Of a DNA stretch of 44,203 bases, positions 7,552 through 15,138 are shown piece after piece. Position 1 is the stretch's first letter, and the number at the start of each line of letters is the position of its first letter. The DNA lies in the NCBI GenBank assembly GCA_036745875.1, contig DAIOFH010000016.1:1-44203 (forward strand), given 5' to 3'. Below the pieces are notes generated by a model that was not told the DNA's origin, did not search any database, and saw only the letters and a program-made list of their open reading frames with translations. A program made the translations under genes and the position numbers. Source of the DNA: DAIOFH01 sp036745875 (lineage in GTDB: Bacteria > Planctomycetota > SZUA-567).

Positions 7552-8115
7552 CTACTTGCCGCCAGCACCAAAGGATTTGCCTTCGAGACGCCTGACATGT
7601 TCGTCGGAGAAGCGAATGCCCTTGCCCTGGTACAGGTCTGGCGGGCGAATGCGGCGGATCTGGGCGCTGACCTCACCCACGAGCTGCTTGTCGATGCCGC
7701 GGATGATGAAGTCCATATGTTCACGGCTGCTGGCCTTCGGAACCTCGATTTCGATTCCCTTGGGAATCTGGAAATCAACCGGGTGGGCAAAGCCGGCGAC
7801 GACGGAGAGAACAGGGCCTTTGAGCTCGACGCGGTACCCAGTACCGACGATTCTCAGACGCTTTTCATAACCCTGGGTGACGCCGACAACCATATTCTGG
7901 ATGAGCGCCCGGTAGAGGCCATGCAAAGCCCTATGTTGTTTGGAATCGGTTTCGCGGGACACGACGACTTCCTTATCGCCGGCATCAATCTTTACGCCGG
8001 GAACAAGCTTCTGACGAAGTTCGCCTTTGGGGCCCTTGACAACGATTTCTTCGGCGGGGACCTGGACGGTCACACCCGACGGCACCTGAACCGGTTTTTT
8101 TCCTACGCGAGACAT
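7552..8115 (-). CDS. rplF: 50S ribosomal protein L6 (uL6)
   Basis: Large-subunit protein near the factor-binding centre, 187 residues, slightly longer than typical. The MSRVGKKPVQVPSGVTVQV start and the second-domain signature DLYQGKGIRFSDEHVRRLEGKS identify it. Follows rpsH; the gap to rplR carries a repeat element. Confidence 0.97.
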   Translation of the reverse strand: MSRVGKKPVQVPSGVTVQVPAEEIVVKGPKGELRQKLVPGVKIDAGDKEVVVSRETDSKQHRALHGLYRALIQNMVVGVTQGYEKRLRIVGTGYRVELKGPVLSVVAGFAHPVDFQIPKGIEIEVPKASSREHMDFIIRGIDKQLVGEVSAQIRRIRPPDLYQGKGIRFSDEHVRRLEGKSFGAGGK

Positions 8116-8210
8116 AAAATTTCCTAACTGGCAACCTGTTCGGCATCAGCAATATTTGGCCAAATAGCGTACACTCGCACCTTTGGCCTGCCATACCCTG
8201 GGTCGGAAAA

Positions 8211-8609
8211 TCAATAAACGGTGCACAAAACCTCGCCGCCGATCTTCTTCTCGCGGCATTCACGGTCTGAAAGGACGCCCTGGTTGGTGGAGACGACCGA
8301 GACACCCTGGCCGCTCAACACAACGGGAATGTCCTCGCAACCGCGGTAAACGCGGGAACCCGGCTTGGACGTACGTTTAATGCTACGGATAACCTTTTCG
8401 CCTTCCGGACCGTACTTGAGCTGAATCTTCAGTTCGTTCTGGAGGGGACGATCAATAATCTCATAGCCGACGATGAAGCCTTCGCGCTTCAGGACATCCG
8501 CTATATTGATTTTGATGGCGGTCGAGGGCATGCTGACTTCTTCGCGCATAAGGCTGTTTGCGTTGCGAATACGGGTCAACATGTCGGCAACTGGATCGGT
8601 CATGCTCAT
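8211..8609 (-). CDS. rpsH: 30S ribosomal protein S8 (uS8)
   Basis: Primary 16S rRNA-binding protein; in E. coli it also represses the spc operon. The N-terminus MSMTDPVADMLTRIRNANS and the C-terminal GVLSDREC-type segment identify it at 132 residues, the normal length. Translation starts at ATG 8609 with AAGGA upstream. Encoded between rpsN and rplF. Confidence 0.97.
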   Translation of the reverse strand: MSMTDPVADMLTRIRNANSLMREEVSMPSTAIKINIADVLKREGFIVGYEIIDRPLQNELKIQLKYGPEGEKVIRSIKRTSKPGSRVYRGCEDIPVVLSGQGVSVVSTNQGVLSDRECREKKIGGEVLCTVY

Positions 8610-8651
8610 GCCGCAGTTTCCTTCTTTAAATGTGCTGGGATATTCCCAAAA

Positions 8652-8837
8652 TTACCAACTTGATTTGCGCATACCCGGAATCTCGCCCTTGTTGGCAAGA
8701 GTACGGAGGCATATACGACAAATCGAAAATTTCTGATAAACGCCTCGGGACCTGCCGCACAGCTTGCATCTGGTGTAGGCGCGCGTCTGAAACTTCGGAG
8801 GACGATTGCTTTTAACAATCCACGATGTCTTCGCCAC
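8652..8837 (-). CDS. rpsN: 30S ribosomal protein S14 type Z (uS14, zinc form)
   Basis: A 61-residue short S14 with Cys24, Cys27, Cys40 and Cys43 as zinc ligands (RCKLCG and CRICLR), and the C-terminal GEIPGMRKSSW typical of the family. The start is GTG at 8837 with GGGAG upstream. It lies in the standard rplE-rpsN-rpsH order. Confidence 0.96.
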   Translation of the reverse strand: MAKTSWIVKSNRPPKFQTRAYTRCKLCGRSRGVYQKFSICRICLRTLANKGEIPGMRKSSW

Positions 8838-8888
8838 AGTTAACTCCCTATAAAACGGTGTTCTTCCCGGAGACAGCCAGCGAGGGCC

Positions 8889-9431
8889 TTATTCCGCAAA
8901 AGGCATACCCATCAATTTCAAAAACTTCCGGCTCTCTTCGGGGCCGTTTGAGTGCTTGATGACAAAAGTGACGTCCATACCATAAGGGTGGAACAGACGG
9001 TCGGCGTCGATTTCGGGGAAGATCGTCACTTCTTCAACGCCAAGGGAATAGTTCCCGGCCTTGTCGAAAGACTTGTTGGAGACACCCCGGAAGTCACGAA
9101 TGCGCGGAATGGCGGTCGCGACCAGACGGTCGAAAAACTCAAACATCCTCTCGCCGCGCAAGGTAACGCGGCAGCCGATCTTATATCCCTGGCGCAAACG
9201 GAAGTTCGAGACAGAGACGCGTGCCTTGGTGACGACAGCCTGCTGGCCGGCGACGGTGGTCATGACCTTGACCGCTTCCTCGAGAAGCTTTGCGTCGTCG
9301 ATGGCCTTGCCGACACCCATGTTGAGACAAATCTTTTCCAAACGCGGAAGCGCATGGGCGTTCTTGCGGTCGAACTGCTGCTGCATGGCCGGAAGAACTT
9401 CCTTACGGTACTTATCCTGAAGACGCGCCAT
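8889..9431 (-). CDS. rplE: 50S ribosomal protein L5 (uL5)
   Basis: 5S rRNA-binding protein of the central protuberance, 180 residues, the usual length. Recognised from KICLNMGVGKAIDDAKLLEEA, the RIRDFRGVSNKSFDKAGNYS region and EVTIFPEIDAD. Lies between rplX and rpsN. Confidence 0.97.
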   Translation of the reverse strand: MARLQDKYRKEVLPAMQQQFDRKNAHALPRLEKICLNMGVGKAIDDAKLLEEAVKVMTTVAGQQAVVTKARVSVSNFRLRQGYKIGCRVTLRGERMFEFFDRLVATAIPRIRDFRGVSNKSFDKAGNYSLGVEEVTIFPEIDADRLFHPYGMDVTFVIKHSNGPEESRKFLKLMGMPFAE

Positions 9432-9514
9432 TATTCTTTTCCTCTCAAGTAGCGATTGCCAACCGCTACCGCATGGTTCTTTTTAATCCAACGTCAGTTG
9501 GGGATTATGCAAAA

Positions 9515-9916
9515 CTAGTCCTTGGCCGGAATATCTGCGCCGCACTTCTTGCAGACGCGGATGCGCTTGGTCTTGACCTTGCCGCCTTCGCGCTCCTGCG
9601 TTTCGAGCCTGGTGCCGACACGAGTCGCCTCGTCGCACTTGGGGCAAACGATCATGAGGTTCGCGAGCGCGATGGAACCTTCCTTCTCGATGCGGCCGCC
9701 GCCCGGCTTCTGCGGGTCGCGGGACTGCTTGAGGTGGCGGAAGATCATCTTGATGCCCTGCACCTTGGCGCGATTCTTGTCGCGGTCGATCTCAAGTACC
9801 TTGCCGCGCTGCCCGCGGTCGGAACCGGAATCGGCCTTGGTCTTGCCGCTGCCGCGGCCAGCCATAACCTGGACAGTGTCGTTTTTACGAATGCGGGTTT
9901 TAACCGTGCTCATCAT
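9515..9916 (-). CDS. rplX: 50S ribosomal protein L24 (uL24) with loop insertion and zinc ribbon
   Basis: Assembly-initiating protein of the large subunit, 133 residues against about 75-105 in most bacteria. The KOW motif (KNDTVQVMAG then RGKVLEIDRDKNRAKVQG) is interrupted by residues 21-34 (RGSGKTKADSGSDR), where other L24 proteins have about three residues. The C-terminal part has Cys91/Cys94 and Cys122/Cys125, a CxxC pair arrangement expected to bind zinc. The frame opens with two ATG codons (9916 and 9913); either could be used behind GAGGG. Follows rplN. Confidence 0.95.
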   Translation of the reverse strand: MMSTVKTRIRKNDTVQVMAGRGSGKTKADSGSDRGQRGKVLEIDRDKNRAKVQGIKMIFRHLKQSRDPQKPGGGRIEKEGSIALANLMIVCPKCDEATRVGTRLETQEREGGKVKTKRIRVCKKCGADIPAKD

Positions 9917-9954
9917 TCACCCTCTATTACTATCTCAATATGTCCGAGGCCGCT

Positions 9955-10323
9955 TCAAACAACTTCCGGAGCCAAAGACACGATCTTCATGAAATTGGCC
10001 TGGCGGAGTTCCCTTGCGACAGGGCCAAAAATACGCGTCCCGCGCGGATTCTTTTCCGCATCTACAAGGACGATGGCGTTCGAGTCAAAGCGAATGGAGG
10101 TCCCATCGGGACGCTTCACAGCCTTCTTGGTCCTGACGACCACACCCTTGGCGACCGTACCGGCCTTGATGTCCCCACCCGGCACCGCCTTCTTGACGGT
10201 CACAACCACGATATCGCCGAGAGAGGCGTAACGACGCCTGGTCGAACCCAACACCTTGATGCACATGGCCTGCTTGGCACCGGTATTGTCTGCGACATCC
10301 AACATTGTCTGCATCTGAATCAC
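9955..10323 (-). CDS. rplN: 50S ribosomal protein L14 (uL14)
   Basis: Intersubunit-face protein, 122 residues, the standard length. The start is GTG 10323 (MIQMQTMLDVADNTGAKQAM), the family N-terminus. PRGTRIFGPVARELR is the classical L14 signature. An unusual 169-base gap with an inverted repeat separates it from rpsQ upstream. Confidence 0.97.
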   Translation of the reverse strand: MIQMQTMLDVADNTGAKQAMCIKVLGSTRRRYASLGDIVVVTVKKAVPGGDIKAGTVAKGVVVRTKKAVKRPDGTSIRFDSNAIVLVDAEKNPRGTRIFGPVARELRQANFMKIVSLAPEVV

Positions 10324-10335
10324 GGATATAACCTC

Positions 10336-10492
10336 GTTATAAAGTTATGAGTGAAGAGTTAAGAGTGAAAAGTGAAAAACTCGTAACTCTCGACTCCTCC
10401 AAGAATCGCCGCCCATAGAAAGGACCGCGTATAAAGTTATAACCAAGAGGAGATAAGAAACCCTTCACTCTTAGTTCTTAACTCTTAACTTT
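10336..10492. repeat. Dispersed inverted-repeat element, copy 2 (S17/L14 gap)
   Basis: This gap is normally a few bases long but is 169 here. Its left arm (around 10344-10380) and right arm (around 10462-10492, CTTCACTCTTAGTTC...AACTCTTAAC) are imperfect reverse complements built from the words GTGAAGAGTTAAGAGTGAA. Positions 10350-10376 are identical, in reverse complement, to 7507-7533 in the other gap. The middle of the element contains no ORF. Seen directly; the mobile origin is inference. Confidence 0.82.
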
Positions 10493-10768
10493 TTATTCGA
10501 CACGTTTCAAAATCTTGACGAGACGCCAGTTCTTGGTCTTGGAGAGTTTTCTTGTCTCCATGATTTCGACTGTATCTCCCATCTTGGCTTCACCCTTTTC
10601 GTCGTGCACGATGTAGGTCGTGTTGCGGCGAACCCGCTTCTCGTATTTCGGGTGGTTGAACTCGCGCATGACCATGACACGGATGGTCTTTTGCATCTTG
10701 TCGGAGACAACGACACCCGACAGGGCGCGACGGTTATTGCGATTGAGGACAGGGGTCGATTCGCTCAT
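10493..10768 (-). CDS. rpsQ: 30S ribosomal protein S17 (uS17)
   Basis: Primary 16S rRNA-binding OB-fold protein, 91 residues. RALSGVVVSDKMQKTIRVMV and YIVHDEKGEAKMGDTVEIMETRKLSKTKNWRLV are diagnostic. The start overlaps the rpmC stop by four bases (ATGA), suggesting translational coupling. Confidence 0.97.
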   Translation of the reverse strand: MSESTPVLNRNNRRALSGVVVSDKMQKTIRVMVMREFNHPKYEKRVRRNTTYIVHDEKGEAKMGDTVEIMETRKLSKTKNWRLVKILKRVE

Positions 10769-10965
10769 GCTGTAACTCCCTTTTCCTTTTCGCCCAGGAT
10801 GGTCGACATACGGGCAATCTCCCTACGAATTTCTTTCACGCGGTGGGGGCGGACATCCTCACCGAGAGCGACTTTGCAGCGCAGCTCAAGCAGCTCTTTC
10901 TTCAGATTCTCGATCTCGGCCAACAAAGCAGCCGATTCCATGCCGCGCATTTCTACAGCCTTCAT
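10765..10965 (-). CDS. rpmC: 50S ribosomal protein L29 (uL29)
   Basis: A 66-residue helical hairpin protein near the tunnel exit. The pattern EIENLKKELLELRCKVALGE and RVKEIRREIARMSTILGEKE fits L29. It overlaps rplP upstream and rpsQ downstream by four bases each, so the three genes are tightly coupled. Confidence 0.95.
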   Translation of the reverse strand: MKAVEMRGMESAALLAEIENLKKELLELRCKVALGEDVRPHRVKEIRREIARMSTILGEKEKGVTA

Positions 10966-11384
10966 AGCGAGTGTCTCCTACGGGCAAAGCAGGTCTTGAC
11001 GGGAAGCTTGTATGCCTGGCGTTTGAAGGCTTCCCTGGCGAGACTTTCGCTGACTCCGCTCAATTCAAAAAGAATGGTGCCGGGCTTGACTGCCGCAAAC
11101 CAGTGGTCAACTTCACCCTTGCCCTTGCCCATACGCGTTTCAGCGGGACGGGCAGTCGCGGACTTGTGCGGGAAGATGCGGATCCACATCTTGCCCTGGC
11201 CGCTCACCAGACGGTTGGCCGCGACACGAGCGGCTTCAATCTGCTGCGATGTGATTCTACCCGCTTCCATCGCCTGGATGGCGTATTCGCCGAAAGCGAC
11301 GAAGTTGCCGCTCGTCGCGTTGCCGCGAATGCGACCGCGAAAGAACTTACGGGAATGCTTGAGACGTTTGGGCATCAAAGCCAT
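10962..11384 (-). CDS. rplP: 50S ribosomal protein L16 (uL16)
   Basis: A 140-residue protein at the A-site tRNA elbow. MALMPKRLKHSRKFFRGRIRG, QIEAARVAANRL and KMWIRIFPHKSATARPAETRMGKGKG-type motifs identify it. ATG 11384 follows TGAGGAAACGATC. It lies between rpsC and rpmC. Confidence 0.97.
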   Translation of the reverse strand: MALMPKRLKHSRKFFRGRIRGNATSGNFVAFGEYAIQAMEAGRITSQQIEAARVAANRLVSGQGKMWIRIFPHKSATARPAETRMGKGKGEVDHWFAAVKPGTILFELSGVSESLAREAFKRQAYKLPVKTCFARRRHSL

Positions 11385-11457
11385 GATCGTTTCCTCAGGT
11401 GACTTTCCCCGGGGCGCTTAGTCCGCCCACGAGGATCTATACATGCAAAAATTTCGT

Positions 11458-12102
11458 TTAATCTTCGATGATCTCTTCGCCGACGTCGCCCTTGTAGAGC
11501 CAGACCTTGACGCCGATGTTGCCCATCATGGTGTGGGCTTCGGCGAAGCCGTAGTCGATGACCGCCCTCAACTTCTGGAGGGGGAGGTTGCCGACCGTGT
11601 AGCCGTCCGCCCTGGCGATTTCCGCGCCGCCGAGACGACCGGAGCAGCGGACCTTGATGCCATACACGCCAGCCTGAATGCAGCCTTCGACAGCCTTCTT
11701 CATGGCGCGGCGGTAGGCAACGCGCTTCTCGATCTGTTCCGCAATGCTCTCAGCCACGAGCTGGGCATTGAGTTCGGGTCTCGAAATTTCACGGATCTTC
11801 ACAGAGACCTTGGTCTGAATGAGACGTTCTAGGTCTTCACGAAGCCTGTCGACTTCAGTGCCGCGACGACCGATGACAACACCGGGACGAGCTGTGTGGA
11901 TGATGACTTCCACTTCGTCTTCGGTACGTTCAATCTCGGTCTTGGCGATAGCTGCGAAAGACAACGCCTTTTTAAGGTATTTGCGAACGTTGAAATCATC
12001 CACAAGATACCGGCCGAAATTCTTCTTGTCCGCATACCAGCGCGAATCCCAATCACGCGTAACGCCGGTACGGAATCCAATTGGATGAACCTTTTGGCCC
12101 AC
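11458..12102 (-). CDS. rpsC: 30S ribosomal protein S3 (uS3)
   Basis: Mrna-entry-site protein with a KH domain, 214 residues. The start is GTG 12102 (MGQKVHPIGFRTGVTRDWDS) with GGGAG upstream. The KH motif GVVIGRRGTEVDRLREDLE and the C-terminal GRLGGAEIARADGY are typical. Follows rplV. Confidence 0.97.
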   Translation of the reverse strand: MGQKVHPIGFRTGVTRDWDSRWYADKKNFGRYLVDDFNVRKYLKKALSFAAIAKTEIERTEDEVEVIIHTARPGVVIGRRGTEVDRLREDLERLIQTKVSVKIREISRPELNAQLVAESIAEQIEKRVAYRRAMKKAVEGCIQAGVYGIKVRCSGRLGGAEIARADGYTVGNLPLQKLRAVIDYGFAEAHTMMGNIGVKVWLYKGDVGEEIIED

Positions 12103-12195
12103 AGCGAATCTCCCGCCAATTACATACTTACGATTAACAAAAACTTCACCCTCGCGGGTCCGCCCCGCTCGGGAATAAGGGTTCTTCCCTTACTG

Positions 12196-12522
12196 CTACT
12201 GCACGTCCACTTCGACGCAGATATGGCTGCGACGCTTCACGTACGGAGCGGCGCCGCCACGGGACCTGGGACGGAAGCGCTTCATCATGAAACCTTCGTC
12301 TACCCATGCCTTGGAAATATAAAATTCACCGTCAGCTCCGCGATCCTGGGCGTTGGCCTGGGCGGACTTGACTACCGCTTCGATCATCCGCGCAGCGCGC
12401 TGGGGCTTGTAGCGCAGGATGTTCAGAGCTTCGTTGACGCTCTTGCCGCGGATAAGGTCAATGACGAGACGAGCCTTATACGTCTTGATCGGAGCGTGTT
12501 TGTGCTTGGCGACATAAGCCAT
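12196..12522 (-). CDS. rplV: 50S ribosomal protein L22 (uL22)
   Basis: Tunnel-wall protein, 108 residues. ARLVIDLIRGKSVNEALNIL and the extended hairpin with KRFRPRSRGGAAPYVKRRSH are characteristic; this hairpin lines the exit tunnel. Between rpsS and rpsC in standard order. Confidence 0.96.
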   Translation of the reverse strand: MAYVAKHKHAPIKTYKARLVIDLIRGKSVNEALNILRYKPQRAARMIEAVVKSAQANAQDRGADGEFYISKAWVDEGFMMKRFRPRSRGGAAPYVKRRSHICVEVDVQ

Positions 12523-12578
12523 TTCTATACCCTCATAACTGTTCCGGGCTGAGGCAGCGCCGGACTTTGCCAGATGCC

Positions 12579-12836
12579 TTACTTCGAGTGGCCGTGATAG
12601 TTCCTGCTCAGCGCGAATTCGCCAAGTTTATGGCCGACCATGCCTTCCGTAACGAAAATGGCGGCGAATTTGTGGCCGTCATGCACAGCGAAGTTGTGGC
12701 CGATGAATTCCGGAACGATCATGCAGGCTCTTGCCCAGGTCTTGATGGCCTCGCGTGAACCAGACTCCTTCTGCTTCATGATCTTGACCAGAAGCTTGGC
12801 GTCGACATAAGGACCTTTTTTGTTGGAACGACCCAT
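12579..12836 (-). CDS. rpsS: 30S ribosomal protein S19 (uS19)
   Basis: Small-subunit head protein, 85 residues. MGRSNKKGPYVDAKLLVKI, the SREAIKTWARACMIVPEFIGH segment and GHKLGEFALSR identify it. The C-terminal tail is a little shorter than in E. coli S19. Lies between rplB and rplV. Confidence 0.97.
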   Translation of the reverse strand: MGRSNKKGPYVDAKLLVKIMKQKESGSREAIKTWARACMIVPEFIGHNFAVHDGHKFAAIFVTEGMVGHKLGEFALSRNYHGHSK

Positions 12837-12929
12837 TCTTTTCTCCGAATGCTAACCCTTACCACTCGTTTTATTAGCCGGCACAGAAAGCAGAAAAACG
12901 CCGGTAAAAGGAACTAGACGCGAATACGC

Positions 12930-13757
12930 CTATTTCTTGCGCTTTGTAATGATCATGCTGTTGGTTCTTGCCTTGGGATCACGCGTCTTGCCGCCCCTGG
13001 CGTACTTGCCGGTCGGGCTGGAGAACTGGTGACCGCCGGCGTGACGACCTTCACCACCACCAAGCGGGTGGTCTACCGGGTTCATGCTGCTGCCGCGAAC
13101 AGTCGGACGCCAGCCCATGTGACGCTTGCGGCCAGCCTTACCGATGGAGATCATGCCATGGTCGGAGTTGCCGACAGTGCCGATCGTGGCGCGGCAACGC
13201 TTGTCGACGCGACGCATTTCGCCGGAAGGCATCTGCAGGATGGCGTGGTTGCCGTCCTTCGCCTGAAGGGTAACGTCCATGCCGGCGGAACGGGCGAACT
13301 TGCCGCCCTGGCCGGGCATGAATTCAACATTGTGGACAGTCAGGCCCAGCGGAATATTTTCAAGCGGGATGCAGTTTCCGATTTCCGGTTCGGCTTCGGG
13401 GCCATTCATGACATGCATGCCGACCTTGAGCCCGTTCGGGGCGAGAATGTAGCGCTTTTCGCCGTCAGCATAGTGCAGGAGGGCGATATTGGCCGAGCGG
13501 TTGGGATCGTATTCGATCGCGGCGACCTTGGCCGTGATGCCGTCCTTGTCGTTTCTCTTGAAATCGACCATGCGATAACGACGCTTGACGCCGGAACCGC
13601 GGTGACGGGTCGTGATGATGCCGCGATGGTTACGACCGCCGACCTTGTTCATTTTTTTGGTCAGCTTCTTTTCCGGGGTGTCCTTGGTGATGTCGGAAAA
13701 CTCCAGAACCGACATATGCCTGGTACCCGGAGTCATCGGCCGCATTTTTTTGATACC
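12930..13757 (-). CDS. rplB: 50S ribosomal protein L2 (uL2)
   Basis: Core large-subunit protein needed for peptidyl-transferase centre assembly, 275 residues from ATG 13757 (MGIKKMRPMTPGTRHMSVL). A TTG seven codons upstream is in frame, but the ATG matches the family start. NHRGIITTRHRGSGVKRRYR and the C-terminal MNPVDHPLGGGEGRHAGGHQ segment, which holds the conserved functional histidine, are clear. Confidence 0.97.
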   Translation of the reverse strand, partial: GIKKMRPMTPGTRHMSVLEFSDITKDTPEKKLTKKMNKVGGRNHRGIITTRHRGSGVKRRYRMVDFKRNDKDGITAKVAAIEYDPNRSANIALLHYADGEKRYILAPNGLKVGMHVMNGPEAEPEIGNCIPLENIPLGLTVHNVEFMPGQGGKFARSAGMDVTLQAKDGNHAILQMPSGEMRRVDKRCRATIGTVGNSDHGMISIGKAGRKRHMGWRPTVRGSSMNPVDHPLGGGEGRHAGGHQFSSPTGKYARGGKTRDPKARTNSMIITKRKK

Positions 13758-13832
13758 CATGACTTTTCTCGCTTTCAACTTCTCTATGCCAACAATAAAT
13801 TAGCTCAGTCAAAATACTACCCAACGCCCAGT

Positions 13833-14159
13833 TTAGCGGAGGATATCGATACCCTGGCCTTCCGCCAGCTTCACAATCGCCTTTTTCCAGGAGCGGCTGC
13901 GGCCGACGATGCGACCCATGCGCTTCACCTTGCCACGAACATTGACGATGCGAATGGACTTGACGGTGACGTTCCAGATCCGGGTTACGGCGTCGGAGAT
14001 GTCGGTTTTGGTCGCCATCGGGTCGACTTCGAAGACGTAGGTGTTGTAGTTCTGGATAAGGTCAGTGGTCTTTTCTGAAACATGCGGACGACGGATGACC
14101 CTAAACGGTTCCATTGTCGCAATCGGGGTGCGCCTGCGCGCGAGAACTGAACGTTTCAT
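13833..14159 (-). CDS. rplW: 50S ribosomal protein L23 (uL23)
   Basis: Tunnel-exit protein that docks SRP and trigger factor, 108 residues. FRVIRRPHVSEKTTDL and the C-terminal basic segment RMGRIVGRSRSWKKAIVKLAEG fit L23. The ATG overlaps the rplD stop by one base (TAATG) and has GAGGAGG inside rplD. A second ATG at codon 16 (14114) gives a more usual N-terminus but lacks a binding site, so the first is preferred. Confidence 0.94.
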   Translation of the reverse strand: MKRSVLARRRTPIATMEPFRVIRRPHVSEKTTDLIQNYNTYVFEVDPMATKTDISDAVTRIWNVTVKSIRIVNVRGKVKRMGRIVGRSRSWKKAIVKLAEGQGIDILR

Positions 14160-14782
14160 TATTTCTTGACCTCCTCGGCAAGCGCTTCCAGTGCAGCCTT
14201 GGTGAAAATGACCTGCTTACGACGGAGAACCGTATAGGCGTTGAGGTCACGACACACGGAAAGGTCTGTGCTGGGAATATTGCGGCAAGATTTCCAAATA
14301 TTTTCGTCGTGTTCGGCAATGACAAGAAGGCGGCTGGAAGCGGCCTTGATATTGTCGAGCGTCTTGGCGATGTCTTTGGTCTTTGGGGTGGATGTTTCGA
14401 GATCCGAGAGGATCATGATTTCGTTGTCGCGCAGTTTGCCGAGAATGGCCGATTTGAGGGCCTGGCGACGGGCGGTGCGGGGCATGCTCAGGGAGTAGTC
14501 ACGGGGACGGGGACCATGAGCGGTGGCTCCACCACGGGAACCGAAACGGCGAACGCGGCCCATACGGGCGCGGCCGGTGCCTTTTTGTTTATAAGGCTTG
14601 GCGGATTTGCCTGAGACCTCGCGGATGTTCTTGGTTTTCACCGTGCCCTGACGGAGATTGGCCTCGTACATCATTATGGCGGCATGCAGCAGTTTTACAT
14701 TGACAAACTTGCCGAGGAGCGATTCATCAAAATCAAACTCGCCGACCTGCTGTCCTTGTCTATCCAAAACCGGAAGCTTCAT
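14159..14782 (-). CDS. rplD: 50S ribosomal protein L4 (uL4), first gene of the cluster
   Basis: Large-subunit tunnel protein and, in E. coli, autogenous repressor of the S10 operon. Start chosen at ATG 14782 (MKLPVLDRQGQQVGEFDFDE) behind GGAGAGGG; the longer upstream frame (to 14845) lacks support. The 207-residue protein has GTGRARMGRVRRFGSRGGAT, the universal L4 loop. rplC (L3) and rpsJ (S10), which normally precede L4, are not present; a ~300-base leader and a promoter lie there instead. Confidence 0.97.
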   Translation of the reverse strand: MKLPVLDRQGQQVGEFDFDESLLGKFVNVKLLHAAIMMYEANLRQGTVKTKNIREVSGKSAKPYKQKGTGRARMGRVRRFGSRGGATAHGPRPRDYSLSMPRTARRQALKSAILGKLRDNEIMILSDLETSTPKTKDIAKTLDNIKAASSRLLVIAEHDENIWKSCRNIPSTDLSVCRDLNAYTVLRRKQVIFTKAALEALAEEVKK

Positions 14783-15083
14783 TAGTCTACCCTCTCCGGG
14801 CCGAGGCCCGAACCGGCCAGGGCCCAGCCCCAGCGGCAATAACAATAATACACGCCATCACGGAATAGTACTCCGCGACAGCGGACACAAACCTCAAAAT
14901 ATAATAGTTTTTTACTACGGGAAACGGGCAGAGCCGTTGGCTAGAAAAAAACAACGGCAATTTCTCGCCGTCATCTTCCGTTACCTTGCGCTTGGCATCA
15001 TTGAAACCGCGGACTCTACTCTGCGGAGGCAAAATGCCAACACGCAGAATCCACGAGACGCGGGATTCCAAGCCCAATCCGGG
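14783..15083 (-). other. Long structured leader of the rplD-rplQ operon (non-coding)
   Basis: About 300 bases between the predicted start of transcription and the rplD ATG, with no supported gene. On the minus strand it can form several hairpins: GAATCC/GGATTC (around 15050-15070), a larger stem TTGGCAT/ATGCCAA enclosing CCGC/GCGG (about 14995-15042), and a terminator-like hairpin (14945-14973). A 96-codon open frame runs through it, but it has no family resemblance and no clear ribosome-binding site. By analogy with the E. coli S10 leader, L4-responsive control is possible; this is inference. Confidence 0.6.
14945..14973 (-). terminator. Putative attenuator hairpin in the rplD leader
   Basis: On the minus strand, ACGGC (14971-14967) pairs with GCCGT (14958-14954), extended by two G-U pairs, and is followed by a run of seven T (14951-14945). 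It lies about 165 bases upstream of the rplD ATG and downstream of the operon promoter, so full termination here would silence the operon. An upstream AACGG (14982-14978) could compete for the 3' arm. The weak 5-7 bp stem fits an attenuator better than a strong terminator. Confidence 0.5.
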
Positions 15084-15090
15084 AAGGCCT

Positions 15091-15118
15091 ATATTAGCAA
15101 CATCCTATTTCTTGTCAA
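15091..15118 (-). promoter_or_regulatory. Promoter of the ribosomal protein operon
   Basis: TTGACA (15118-15113) and TAATAT (15096-15091) are separated by 16 bases on the minus strand: a perfect -35 and a 4/6 -10 of sigma-70 type. It lies just after the dgt stop codon, and transcription would start near 15084. Its position shows that the cluster is transcribed starting with rplD. Confidence 0.7.
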
Positions 15119-15138
15119 TTCTTTTTTTAGAATCTTAT

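Noticed and set aside
13029..14078. 349-codon plus-strand frame across rplB and rplW
   Set aside because: Shadow of two well-supported ribosomal protein genes; no ribosome-binding site and no recognisable domain.
14787..15077. 96-codon frame in the rplD leader
   Set aside because: No Shine-Dalgarno or family match; the region is better explained as a structured leader downstream of the operon promoter.
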